Shown piece after piece: positions 15,762 to 24,786 of a DNA stretch of 43,073 nt. The notes below the pieces were generated by a model, which had not been told where the DNA came from, ran no database searches, and saw only the letters and a program-made list of their open reading frames with translations. Made by a program: the position numbers and the translations under genes. Location of the stretch: assembly GCA_035267045.1 (NCBI GenBank), contig DATFMH010000121.1:1-43073 (forward strand), read 5' to 3'. Origin of the DNA: DATFMH01 sp035267045 (lineage in GTDB: Bacteria > Bacteroidota > Rhodothermia > Balneolales > DATFMH01). Every line of letters begins with the position of its first letter. Position 1 is the first letter of the stretch.

Positions 15762-16619
15762 ATGAATACCATAAAAGTTGGAATCGTCGGTCCTATTGAG
15801 CGGGCTAAAGTATGGGAGCAGCGTTTACGGCCATTTGCATCCATTAAAGAAGTCGTTATCTCCAATCAACAAGAAGCCGTGAGTGATGTTGATGCGTGTA
15901 TTATACTGGAGAATGGTAAGTCGAGTTTTACGGATGCCTTAAAAGCCGTACGTTTTGGACAGCACGTTTTTCTTGTATCACGAATACCAACAGAACGTGC
16001 AAATGTAGAGAAACTTTATCATGCTGCCGAGGAATCGAATGTGATTCTGCAGTTTGCGCATTGGGCTACATTTTCACCATCATCTCAATGGATGATGAAT
16101 CATATTTACAAGCCAAAATTAATACATATCCGCAAAGATATCCCCCGTTCGGCATTTTTGGACTATGATGCACCATTTAATCAAATATGGCTGGAGGATC
16201 TGGGGTTATGTATAAAATGGATGAATTCAAGTATTCACCATGTTGAGGCAAATTTGATCAGGTTGAATAATGAAGAGGAAATAGCTATTCAAATTTATAT
16301 GCGGTTTGATAGTGGATCAACAGCAGTGATTTTTGTTAATACCATGAGTTCCGAGAGTCGTCATGAACGGTTTGCCGCTAATAAGGACATATCCGTCCAA
16401 TGCGATGTATCTACTCACTCGTTGAGAATTGCTCATACTGTTCCAAATAGTAATCACTATTTTGAACGTAAAAATTTACAGGGGGAGGAACCTGCTGATA
16501 TCGCAGTGAAATTATTCCTGAAATCAATTCATTTGAAAACTCCCTCGCCATTCTCAGGTTATGAAGCACTTCAACTCGTCAATATTATTCAAAAAATTAA
16601 TGAGCAAGTCGTCTTATAA
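15762..16619 (+). CDS. Gfo/Idh/MocA-like protein with altered catalytic motif
   Basis: 285 residues. The N-terminal part has the Rossmann pattern of Gfo/Idh/MocA oxidoreductases (IKVGIVGPIERAKVWEQRL, VDACIILENG, DALKAVRFGQHVFLVSRIPTE, NVEKLYHAAEESNVILQFAHW). The catalytic EKP motif expected after the HVFLV strand is replaced by SRIP (73-76), so the usual lysine is missing, while His100 (FAHW) remains where the family has GH. The glycine-rich loop is also atypical. The C-terminal region (about 115-285) is a beta-rich Gfo/Idh-type domain, shorter than usual. It may bind a nucleotide or sugar without dehydrogenase activity. No neighbour reveals a substrate. Confidence 0.7.
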   Translation: MNTIKVGIVGPIERAKVWEQRLRPFASIKEVVISNQQEAVSDVDACIILENGKSSFTDALKAVRFGQHVFLVSRIPTERANVEKLYHAAEESNVILQFAHWATFSPSSQWMMNHIYKPKLIHIRKDIPRSAFLDYDAPFNQIWLEDLGLCIKWMNSSIHHVEANLIRLNNEEEIAIQIYMRFDSGSTAVIFVNTMSSESRHERFAANKDISVQCDVSTHSLRIAHTVPNSNHYFERKNLQGEEPADIAVKLFLKSIHLKTPSPFSGYEALQLVNIIQKINEQVVL

Positions 16620-16620
16620 T

Positions 16621-16655
16621 CAATGATCAATGACCGATTAACAATCAGCAATGAT
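16621..16655. repeat. Five-unit degenerate heptamer tract (CAATGAT type)
   Basis: Five units in strict 7-bp register: CAATGAT, CAATGAC, CGATTAA, CAATCAG, CAATGAT. It starts within one base of the Gfo/Idh-like stop codon. Confidence 0.65.
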
Positions 16656-16802
16656 AGGTTGTTGCTATCAATTATACCTTTGACTTAATAGTAACTTTGG
16701 TTCCTTTTTATTATCTGACAACCGAATTCGCTCTCGAATTAGACAACGCAATTTGATAACTTGTCAGAAAATTAGCCGCATAGATTAACAAGTGATTTTA
16801 AA

Positions 16803-17732
16803 ATGAATAATATTCGAATTAAACAGGTGGATGCATTTACCAGGAAACCTTTTACCGGCAACCCGGCCGGTGTCGTTTTAGATGCCGATCAATTGAATTC
16901 CAAAGAAATGCAGAAGATAGCCCGGGAGATGAATCTCTCGGAAACTGTTTTCGTTCTCAAATCCACACATGATGAAGCCGATCTGAGGCTGCGTTGGTTT
17001 ACACCAAAACAGGAAGTCAATTTATGCGGTCATGCTACTATTGCCGCTTTTCATGCATTGGCGGAAGAGGGATATTTTGGCCTGGAAGTGAATGAACCGC
17101 AAAGTTTTATCGTGGAGACAAAATCTGGTGATCTGACGGTTGATGTTGAATGGCAGGAATTTCACCCTTATATCAAGTTCTCACTGCCTTTACAACAATT
17201 TTATCCATATCCCGGAGATCTATCCCTCTTGTGCGGAGCATTAGGTATTGCAGAAATTGAGCTGAGTCAAAAAGTAAAGCCACAGATCCTGGAAAATGGG
17301 TATTGTTTTGTTCCTCTCAAAACATATGAAAGCCTGCAAACACTGGATCCGAATAATGCCTTATTGAAAAAACTGTATGACAGATACGAGATTAACGGGT
17401 TTGCAGTAGTAACATCCGATACCGGAAATGATAATATTGACTGGTATATGCGTTTTTTTGCCCCTGCATTGGGTGTCAATGAAGATCCGGTAACAGGATC
17501 GGCCAACGGACCCATGGCTACCTATCTTTTTGTTAATGACTTCCTGGATAAGAGTAAAAAGTTTTTCACTTTCAAAGGAGCACAGGGGCACTTTATGGAT
17601 CGACCCGGTTATGTTTCTGTTTTCCTGAAGACGAATGGTGAATCGATAGAAGAAGTACAGATTGCCGGTGAGGCTATTACGGTAATGAACGGTAATATGG
17701 TGCTTAAAGCTAATTTGCCCGAGGAATTTTAA
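16803..17732 (+). CDS. PhzF-family isomerase/epimerase-like protein
   Basis: 309 residues, PhzF/diaminopimelate-epimerase-like fold. Motifs: VDAFTRKPFTGNPAGVV (8-24), the catalytic Glu47 in NLSETVF, CGHATIAA (75-82) and EDPVTGSANG (the second loop of the active site). Members isomerise small metabolites; PhzF itself acts on a phenazine precursor, but no phenazine genes are nearby and most homologues have unknown substrates. It is a single-gene unit after a 183-bp spacer. Length is normal for the family. Confidence 0.9.
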   Translation: MNNIRIKQVDAFTRKPFTGNPAGVVLDADQLNSKEMQKIAREMNLSETVFVLKSTHDEADLRLRWFTPKQEVNLCGHATIAAFHALAEEGYFGLEVNEPQSFIVETKSGDLTVDVEWQEFHPYIKFSLPLQQFYPYPGDLSLLCGALGIAEIELSQKVKPQILENGYCFVPLKTYESLQTLDPNNALLKKLYDRYEINGFAVVTSDTGNDNIDWYMRFFAPALGVNEDPVTGSANGPMATYLFVNDFLDKSKKFFTFKGAQGHFMDRPGYVSVFLKTNGESIEEVQIAGEAITVMNGNMVLKANLPEEF

Positions 17733-17741
17733 AAAACCTAT

Positions 17742-17770
17742 CCGTCAGACGATTTGGAACCGTCAGGCGG
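17742..17770 (+). terminator. Imperfect hairpin after the PhzF gene
   Basis: CCGTC-A-GACG (17742-17751) pairs with CGTC-A-GGCGG (17761-17770): nine pairs including one G-U, one A-A mismatch, 9-nt loop. It lies 9 bp after the stop but is not followed by a T run (GTAAAATGC), so it is a weak terminator at best. Confidence 0.45.
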
Positions 17771-17812
17771 GTAAAATGCTTCAATTGCTTTACTTTCAAT
17801 CAAGAAGTCTGC

Positions 17813-17857
17813 AAAAAAAATTGTGGCAATTCGTTCGCACGGTAATTGCCAATTGCC
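17813..17857 (-). terminator. Terminator of the fad operon built from a heptamer repeat
   Basis: On the minus strand GGCAATT pairs with AATTGCC (plus coordinates 17844-17850 with 17825-17831), 12-nt loop, followed by ACAA and an eight-T run (A8 at 17813-17820 on the plus strand). The distal arm is one of two tandem AATTGCC heptamers (17844-17850, 17851-17857), so either copy could form the stem. It lies about 60 bp after the stop of the last fad gene. Confidence 0.7.
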
Positions 17858-17916
17858 ATATGGGATATCATGTTGACCGCTGAAAGCCGTTACCCCATGG
17901 GTATGCTATTGCCTGC

Positions 17917-18774
17917 TTAATCCTTATTCTTTTTGGTTTTCATGGATCCAAATATCTTCTTTAGCTCTTTTCTGGGCATCAACTGATCTATGAAATTAAA
18001 TTGGCCGGAAATGAGATGTTCCCCTCCGTCTATTGTAACCGATTCACCGGTGATGTAGGGTGATAAATCGGACATAAGGAAAACGGCTAAGTTGGCAAGC
18101 TCGTCACGTTCCCCATATCGCTTAGCCGGTATACGATTCAGATAAAACTTCTCTGCGTCTTTAGAAGGCATCAACCGGGACCAGGCGCCTTTTGTAGGGA
18201 AGGGGCCCGGGGCAATAGAATTAACACGAATGCCGTATTCTGCCCATTCGAACGCGAGTGTGTTCGTCATAGCTAATACGCCGGCTTTGGCACAAGCTGA
18301 GGGTAAGACAAACGCTGAACCTGTTTCCGTGTATGTAGTGACGATATTTAAAATGTTTCCGCGTTTATGTTCATCAATCAGATGTTTGCCAAAATGTTGC
18401 GAACAATTGAAACTACCGTGTAAAACGATATCAACAACGGATTTAAATGCGTTTGGGCTTATATCTTCCGATGCGGATAAAAAATTTCCGGCTGCATTAT
18501 TTACGAGGCCGTTCAAGGTGTCAAATTCATTATTGAGTCGTTTAATCATTTCTCCGACACCGTCGTAATCACGTACATCAACGACATGCGTAATAATTTT
18601 CTGTCCACTTTCTTGTAATTCATCGGCCGCTTTCAATAGTTTTTCTTCCGTGCGGCCACAGATGGCAATATTAGCACCATGAGCAGCGAATTTTTTAGCC
18701 ATAGCCAAACCAAGACCGCTTCCACCACCTGTTATGAGTATGGCTTTTCCTGCCAATGTATCTTTTGTGAACAT
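17917..18774 (-). CDS. 2,4-dienoyl-CoA reductase-type short-chain dehydrogenase
   Basis: 285 residues, SDR fold with TGGGSGLG (16-23, NADP(H)-binding) and NNAAGNF. It matches the mitochondrial/peroxisomal DECR family beyond the generic SDR pattern: NNAAGNFLSASEDISPNAFKSVVDIVL, TTYTETGSAFVLPSACAKAGV, IAPGPFPTKGAWSRL, and the terminal FDGGE-like TIDGGEHLISGQFN. DECR enzymes reduce 2,4-dienoyl-CoA to 3-enoyl-CoA so that polyunsaturated fatty acids can enter beta-oxidation; the family uses a Tyr-less active site, consistent with ACAKAG here. It is the last gene of the fad operon, 35 bp after the thiolase. Enoyl-CoA reductase is the alternative. Confidence 0.88.
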   Translation of the reverse strand: MFTKDTLAGKAILITGGGSGLGLAMAKKFAAHGANIAICGRTEEKLLKAADELQESGQKIITHVVDVRDYDGVGEMIKRLNNEFDTLNGLVNNAAGNFLSASEDISPNAFKSVVDIVLHGSFNCSQHFGKHLIDEHKRGNILNIVTTYTETGSAFVLPSACAKAGVLAMTNTLAFEWAEYGIRVNSIAPGPFPTKGAWSRLMPSKDAEKFYLNRIPAKRYGERDELANLAVFLMSDLSPYITGESVTIDGGEHLISGQFNFIDQLMPRKELKKIFGSMKTKKNKD

Positions 18775-18809
18775 GTTTTTACTGTTTTAGAATGAATAAA
18801 TAAAGGATA

Positions 18810-19988
18810 TCAAAGATTTTCAAAGATACCAGCCGCACCCATACCGCCTCCTACGCACATCGTAACCATCCCATAATGAGAATCCCGGCGTTTCATCTCA
18901 TGGAGAATCTGTGTCGTTAACTTGGCGCCGGTACAACCGAGAGGATGGCCCATGGCTATGGCACCACCATTAACATTGACGATGTCCTCGTTCATACCCA
19001 GTTCACGGATCACGGCAACTGATTGAGCGGCAAAGGCCTCATTCAGTTCTATCACATCAATATCTTTTAAATCTATTCCTGCCATCTTCAAGGCTTTAGG
19101 AACAGCCTTTATGGGTCCGATGCCCATTATTTCAGGCGGAACACCGGCTACGGCATAAGATATATAACGGGCCATTGGTTTAATACCCAGTTCATCCGCT
19201 TTCTCTTTGCTCATGACAATCACGGCAGCTGAGGCGTCATTCATCTGGGATGAATTGCCGGCAGTAACCGTACCGCCATTCATGAATACCGGCCTCAACT
19301 GACTTAATTTCTCAATAGATGTATCGGCACGTGGTCCTTCATCAACCGAAAATGTTTTCTTCTCTTCGATCATATGCCCGTCCGATGCAACCATTTTAGA
19401 GACAATTTCAATGGGTACTATCTGTTCATCAAAATAATGCTCTTTTTGTGCATTCAATGCTCGTTGATGACTTCGATAAGAAAAGGCATCCTGATCTTTG
19501 CGGCTTACGCCATATTTTTCGGCCACCTTTTCCGCAGTCAGTCCCATGCTGATATAAATCTCGGGGTGTTTGTCCACTAATTCGGGATTAGGCCTCACGA
19601 TATACCCGCCCAACGGTACCTGACTCATACTCTCAATACCTCCGGCGATTATGATATCGGCACCACCCGCCAAAATACGTTCGGAAGCCTGGGCAATGGT
19701 CTGTAGACCTGACGAACAGAATCGGTTGACTGTAGCCGCCGGTACATCAACAGGCAAACCACCGAGTAAAGCTATTTGCCGTGCAATATTCAATCCCTGT
19801 GAAGCCTCCGGGAAAGCACAGCCGAAAATGACATCATCTACCATTTCAGGTTTAACCTCCGGTACTCTTTTCAACAAAGATTTTATGACCTCTCCACCGA
19901 GGGTATCGGGGGGTACATTTCGTAAAGAACCTTTATTAGCTTTTCCACAAGGTGTACGTGCCGCTGCAACAATGACTGCTTCTCGCAT
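18810..19988 (-). CDS. fadA: Acetyl-CoA acyltransferase (3-ketoacyl-CoA thiolase)
   Basis: 392 residues from the ATG at 19988. A longer open frame runs to 20111, but it would overlap the upstream gene by 89 bp and add a non-thiolase N-terminus; the chosen start has AAGGA about 7 bp upstream and gives the classic MREAVIVAAARTPCGKANKG. Catalytic residues: Cys91 (NRFCSSG), His348 (GGAIAMGHPLGCTG) and Cys378 (MCVGGGMGAAG). It splits 3-ketoacyl-CoA into acetyl-CoA and a shortened acyl-CoA. It lies 34 bp after the FadN-type gene, as in other bacterial fadN-fadA operons. Confidence 0.96.
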   Translation of the reverse strand: MREAVIVAAARTPCGKANKGSLRNVPPDTLGGEVIKSLLKRVPEVKPEMVDDVIFGCAFPEASQGLNIARQIALLGGLPVDVPAATVNRFCSSGLQTIAQASERILAGGADIIIAGGIESMSQVPLGGYIVRPNPELVDKHPEIYISMGLTAEKVAEKYGVSRKDQDAFSYRSHQRALNAQKEHYFDEQIVPIEIVSKMVASDGHMIEEKKTFSVDEGPRADTSIEKLSQLRPVFMNGGTVTAGNSSQMNDASAAVIVMSKEKADELGIKPMARYISYAVAGVPPEIMGIGPIKAVPKALKMAGIDLKDIDVIELNEAFAAQSVAVIRELGMNEDIVNVNGGAIAMGHPLGCTGAKLTTQILHEMKRRDSHYGMVTMCVGGGMGAAGIFENL

Positions 19989-20022
19989 GATAAAATCCTT
20001 CAATAACTTAGATATTGTGTTT

Positions 20023-22389
20023 TCAATTTCGTAATGGTTTACCCTTTTCAAGCATATACTGTATACGATCCAGCGTTTTTTTCTCTTTAAGCAGGGAAAG
20101 GAATACTTCACGCTCGAGGTTGAGCACGTAATCCTCCATGACTTCCTGTGATTCGCTTAGATCCCCACCGGTTAGTATATATGCCAGTCTCTCGCCGATT
20201 ATACTGTCATATTCACTAATAAATCGCGATTCTTTCATAATATACATTGACAACTTCATGGCACTGTATGCTGTTTTGCCTTGCAAGAGAATACGACGTT
20301 TAGCAGGTGGCTGATATCCTTGTTCAGCCATTTTTAGAGCTTCATTTTTAGCGTTCTGCAATAGGAGGTCGCGATTCATCTGAATGATATCACCCTCTCT
20401 GAGAAAACCGTAGTTCCGTGCTTCGGCTGCACTCATGGAGACTTTGGCCATACCTATGAGTTGAAAAACTTGTTTCAGATATACAAGCGGATCGGCATTA
20501 TCATCATCAGGAATAAGGCTTACATAGCGGTGAAGCATTTCCGTAGTGCCGCCGCCGGCAGGTATTAGTCCGACTCCCGCTTCCACCAATCCGGCATATA
20601 ACTCATGATTAGCCACAACCCGGTCGGCATGTACCGTAAATTCGCAACCTCCGCCAAGGGTACGGTTAAAAGGAGCAACTACGACCGGTACCGGCAGGTA
20701 ACGAATACCTAAAGACGCGCCCTGAAACGCTTTGACGGCCAATTCCAATTCTTTGAATTGATTATTTTTAACAGCCATGATCACTTCAAACAGATTGGCG
20801 CCTACGGAAAAATGATCTCCTTCATTTCCAATAACGAGAGCATTAAAACCCTTTTTGACATGTTCAAAGGACTCAAATAATGCCTCAATAACACCTTGTC
20901 CGAGGGCATTTGCTTTAGATCGGAATTCAAAGAGAGCAACCCCGTCGCCCATATCATACAGTGCCGCTTCTTTTTTTGAGAAGACGGTTTTATTATGTTT
21001 GGCGAGGTATTTGATACGTAATGCACCCTCTGCCGGTGGACTTAGCTGTTCCGCCTGGCCGGTTGCCGGGTTGTACACGGTTCCGTTTTCGTAGAAGTTT
21101 TCGCGTCCCGAATCCAGCATTATGATAACCGATTCTGGTACGGTATATCCTTCTTCCTTCATACGATCTACCGAGCTACGTACACCGATAGCATCCCATT
21201 GTTCAAAAGGACCCATCTCCCAATTGAATCCCCATTTCATAGCTCTATCGATAGACTCTATTGAATCGGCAATTTCCGGAATCCGGTTGGCTGAATACAG
21301 GAAAAGATCACGATGTATTTCCCACAAGAAATTACCAACCTTGCCATCTTGCCGGGTTAAATATTTCAGACGGTCGCCCGTATTTTTAAATTTCGCCCGG
21401 GCCTCATCAATAACGGGAAATGTTACATCCTTCTGAGATTCATACTCCAGGTTATCAACATTAAGGACTTTATATTCTTTTCCTTTGTCTGTCTTCACCT
21501 TTTTATAGAAACCCATACCGGCTTTATTGCCGATCATATTTCGGGAAACCATTTCGTAAAATTTATCATCAAGCTTGAAAACTTCACGTCGTTCATCATC
21601 AGGAATACCAGGATACAGGTTTTTAGCCACATGCCCGATTACATCCAATCCGGCCATATCGGCTGTCCGGAATGTCGCCGCTTTTGAAAAACCACTAAGT
21701 GTGCCGGTGAGGTAATCTAATTCTTCGAAACGAAATTTCTTATCAAATGCATATGGCATTACATTTGCCATTGAAAAAATACCAATCCTGTTAGCAATAA
21801 AATTAGGAGTATCTTTACATTGAACGACACCTTTTCCCAATATTTTCTGGGCAAAAACCGTCATATATTCGGTCACGGCATCCCCGGTATATTGGGTTGG
21901 GATGATTTCCAGCAATTTCATATACCGGGGAGGGTTAAAGAAGTGAGTACCCAGGAAATGCTTCCTGAGGGCGTCGGAAACTTCATCACTGATTTTCGTT
22001 ATGGGTAATCCGGAAGTATTGGAACTGACAATCGTATGATTCTTCCGTACTTTGTCGATGCGGGCCATTAATGTCTTTTTGATGTCCATATTTTCGACAA
22101 TGACTTCACATATCCAATCAACCTCACTCAATTTGCTCCAGTCGTCATCAAAATTACCGGTTTCGATTTTATGGGCGTTTTCCGGTAATGCCAATGGTGC
22201 CGGTGACATTTTCTGTAGTTTCTGAAGACTTTCGTCAGCGATTTGATTGGGATTATCCGTTTTATCCGATTTTAAATCTAACAATAAGACATCCAGTCCG
22301 GCATTGACACAATGAGCAGCAATTTGGCTACCCATCACACCGGAACCGAGTACAGCAACTTTATGAATGGAATATTTTTTAATAGCCAT
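20023..22389 (-). CDS. fadN: FadN-type bifunctional 3-hydroxyacyl-CoA dehydrogenase / enoyl-CoA hydratase
   Basis: 788 residues with the dehydrogenase first and the hydratase last, the FadN order, opposite to E. coli FadB. NAD-binding loop Gly15xGly17xxGly20; dehydrogenase dyad His149 (GTHFFNPP) and Glu161 (LLEIIP). The crotonase domain starts near 475, with the oxyanion loop HFSVGANL (526-533) and both catalytic glutamates, Glu583 (GGGCEF) and Glu603 (LVEAGVGL). It performs hydration and NAD-dependent oxidation of enoyl-CoA in beta-oxidation. The length almost equals Bacillus FadN. It starts 28 bp after the acyl-CoA ligase stop and is followed by fadA. Confidence 0.95.
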   Translation of the reverse strand: MAIKKYSIHKVAVLGSGVMGSQIAAHCVNAGLDVLLLDLKSDKTDNPNQIADESLQKLQKMSPAPLALPENAHKIETGNFDDDWSKLSEVDWICEVIVENMDIKKTLMARIDKVRKNHTIVSSNTSGLPITKISDEVSDALRKHFLGTHFFNPPRYMKLLEIIPTQYTGDAVTEYMTVFAQKILGKGVVQCKDTPNFIANRIGIFSMANVMPYAFDKKFRFEELDYLTGTLSGFSKAATFRTADMAGLDVIGHVAKNLYPGIPDDERREVFKLDDKFYEMVSRNMIGNKAGMGFYKKVKTDKGKEYKVLNVDNLEYESQKDVTFPVIDEARAKFKNTGDRLKYLTRQDGKVGNFLWEIHRDLFLYSANRIPEIADSIESIDRAMKWGFNWEMGPFEQWDAIGVRSSVDRMKEEGYTVPESVIIMLDSGRENFYENGTVYNPATGQAEQLSPPAEGALRIKYLAKHNKTVFSKKEAALYDMGDGVALFEFRSKANALGQGVIEALFESFEHVKKGFNALVIGNEGDHFSVGANLFEVIMAVKNNQFKELELAVKAFQGASLGIRYLPVPVVVAPFNRTLGGGCEFTVHADRVVANHELYAGLVEAGVGLIPAGGGTTEMLHRYVSLIPDDDNADPLVYLKQVFQLIGMAKVSMSAAEARNYGFLREGDIIQMNRDLLLQNAKNEALKMAEQGYQPPAKRRILLQGKTAYSAMKLSMYIMKESRFISEYDSIIGERLAYILTGGDLSESQEVMEDYVLNLEREVFLSLLKEKKTLDRIQYMLEKGKPLRN

Positions 22390-22417
22390 TAATTAGATAG
22401 TTATGTTTTAAAAATTT

Positions 22418-24223
22418 TTATTTACCGACTTGTTCGGCTTCTCTGTAAATAGATTCAACGGCTTCTGCATGCATATCCAGTATCTTTGGCCGTTTCATTT
22501 TCAGGGTAGGTGTCAATTCACCTTTATCAATAGTAAACGGTTCCTTCATCAGCTTGAATCTCTTGACCTTTTCCCATTTAGGCAAGTCTTTATTAACATG
22601 ATCCACTTCTTTTTGAATCAGATTAATGATGGTTGCATTATCTGACAGTTCACCCTCGGGAAGTTTAGTTCCTTTCTCTTCCAGATCGGTTCTGATTTTC
22701 TTATAATCGGGTATGATCAGTGCTGAACAGAATTTTCTCTCATTGCCAATGACCATCACCTGATCGACATAAGGACTATCCACAAGTGCATTCTCAATAG
22801 GCTGTGGCGCTACATATTTTCCCGTGGATAACTTAAAAAGTGCTTTCTTTCGATCAGTTATATAGAGATAGCCGTCATCATCGATTTTACCTATGTCACC
22901 GGTTCTGAACCAACCGTCTTCGGTGAAAGCATTTTTCGTTTCTTCCGGTAATTTGTAGTAGCCTTTCATCACATTAGGCCCTTTAGCGAGAATTTCACCG
23001 TCTTCGGCTATTTTAAGTTGAATATCATCAATAGCCGGGCCTACAGAACCTGGACGCATATGCTGAGGGTCTCCAACAGTCAGAACGGGTGATGTCTCGG
23101 TTAAGCCGTATCCCTGTGCACAATAGATACCAATAGCATTAAAGAAATTCATGATCAGGGGTGAGAGTGCGGCTCCACCGCTTATTATGCCTATCATTTT
23201 GCCACCGAAAGCTTCCCGGATTTTAGTATAAACAACTTTATCCGCAAATTTATATTTAGCTGATTGTAACCCTTTAGGTGGATGTTCGACATCATATTTT
23301 TCAGCAAGTGCGATCGCCCAGTAGAACAAGCTTTTTTTGATACCTGAAAGCTCTTGTCCTTTCTCTTTTATACCTGCATGTACTTTTTCAAGCAACCGTG
23401 GTACGGTAATAAAGAATATGGGCTTTACTTCCTGCATTTCTCCCATAAAATTCTCAAGATCCTCAATGAAATAAATGGGATAACCGATATAGAGATACAT
23501 ATAAGTTCCCATTCTTTCCAGAACGTGAGATAATGGTAAGTACGATAACATTCGTCCACCCCGATCGGCTTCAACATCAAAAGGAGCGTGCTCGATAGTG
23601 TTTAAGACATTGGAAGCAATGTTATTATGAGTTAACATAGCCCCTTTGGGAACACCGGTAGTACCCGATGTGTAAATAAGACTAGCAAGGTCATCAGGTT
23701 TTATCTTACTCTTTAATTGATCAAATAGTTCCGGATCTTCATCATCTTTAGCGCGGCCCATCCGGATAACATCATCCATTGATTTTAATTTACCATGGGA
23801 TGTTTCCAGGATATTCACTACTCCCCTGACACTCTCAATTCCCTTAATCATAGGCTTTACTGACTCAAAAAGTTTATCATTATATACGATATAAACCTTG
23901 GCCTCAGAATTTTCGAGAATATATTTGATTTGTTCACCGGGCTGTGTTGCATATATAGGTACATTGGTGGCACCCAGTGATAATATGGCATGATCACAGA
24001 TTAGCCATTCAGTACAGCTTTCGGAATGCAAAGCCACTTTATCTCCGGGCCGAACTCCTAATTGGTATAAACCCAGGGCAAAATATTTTACCTTACAACG
24101 AAAATCATCAATATCCGTTCTATGCCATTTACCGAAACGTTTTGTCTCAGCAAGAATATTGGTGATATTTTTCTTTAAACCACGTTCCGTTAATTCTAAA
24201 AGTGTAGTAGGCTCGTATTTCAT
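22418..24223 (-). CDS. Long-chain acyl-CoA synthetase (AMP-forming)
   Basis: 601 residues, ANL superfamily, FadD15/long-chain type. ATP-binding YTSGTTGVPK (184-193), GYGLTETSP (371-379), GWFRTGD (437-443) and YLYITDRKK (about 452-460), with LSTGKYVAPQPIE characteristic of long-chain ligases. It activates fatty acids to acyl-CoA at the cytoplasmic membrane. It is the first gene of the four-gene operon ligase-fadN-fadA-DECR. No acyl-CoA dehydrogenase (FadE) is in the operon, so that step must come from elsewhere. It diverges from a PaaI-type thioesterase across a 563-bp spacer. Confidence 0.94.
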   Translation of the reverse strand: MKYEPTTLLELTERGLKKNITNILAETKRFGKWHRTDIDDFRCKVKYFALGLYQLGVRPGDKVALHSESCTEWLICDHAILSLGATNVPIYATQPGEQIKYILENSEAKVYIVYNDKLFESVKPMIKGIESVRGVVNILETSHGKLKSMDDVIRMGRAKDDEDPELFDQLKSKIKPDDLASLIYTSGTTGVPKGAMLTHNNIASNVLNTIEHAPFDVEADRGGRMLSYLPLSHVLERMGTYMYLYIGYPIYFIEDLENFMGEMQEVKPIFFITVPRLLEKVHAGIKEKGQELSGIKKSLFYWAIALAEKYDVEHPPKGLQSAKYKFADKVVYTKIREAFGGKMIGIISGGAALSPLIMNFFNAIGIYCAQGYGLTETSPVLTVGDPQHMRPGSVGPAIDDIQLKIAEDGEILAKGPNVMKGYYKLPEETKNAFTEDGWFRTGDIGKIDDDGYLYITDRKKALFKLSTGKYVAPQPIENALVDSPYVDQVMVIGNERKFCSALIIPDYKKIRTDLEEKGTKLPEGELSDNATIINLIQKEVDHVNKDLPKWEKVKRFKLMKEPFTIDKGELTPTLKMKRPKILDMHAEAVESIYREAEQVGK

Positions 24224-24786
24224 AATAATGACCCGTTCATCACATGAATTGTATTGTTATAAACAGTCTCTCTTGATATTACATTCCCCTAATTTTATAA
24301 CTACCAGTAAATTAAGGATTTTGATAAAAAATTAATTTTGAAGGTTATTGAATTATATAATTGAAGCTTACCTAATGATAATAGTTGAAAAATAACCCAT
24401 CATTTATAAACTATATATTTATAATAAGCGCATTGAAAAACATTAGATATTGATAATATTAATCAACAATGAAATCTGTCTGATTTGATATTATTATTTA
24501 AAATCCGTGTCAATGTAATAAACTATTCAATCCGGTTATTAGCTTATAAATTACCGGTACATTGCCAATTTCATCAAGTCAATTATTTTACTACTCAGCC
24601 TCTTATATATCTGTGCTTTTGTTTCTTAAGTTCTTTAGACTATACTTATTTTACTATACAAGAATACATATCTAAACCATATCTAATCTAAAACTGACAT
24701 TGTAGAAGTTGGTATGAATATATTTTCCCATTACTTTAATAAAGCTTTTTTGCAGGTATCAAACAATATTTAACTTATTAAATGAC
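24224..24786. promoter_or_regulatory. AT-rich divergent spacer, fad operon / thioesterase
   Basis: 563 bp, very AT-rich. A perfect palindrome AATTATATAATT lies at about 24351-24362. It should hold the promoters of both transcripts, but no convincing FadR-type operator or RNA gene was recognised. A 68-codon plus-strand frame (24485-24691) has no ribosome site and a composition unlike a protein. Confidence 0.45.

Noticed and set aside
19989..20111. 41-residue N-terminal extension of the thiolase
   Set aside because: It overlaps fadN, is not thiolase-like, and the internal ATG at 19988 has a good AAGGA site.
24485..24691. 68-codon ORF in the AT-rich fad/thioesterase spacer
   Set aside because: No ribosome site, rich in Phe/Tyr/Ile/Leu as expected for random AT-rich sequence, no recognisable domain.
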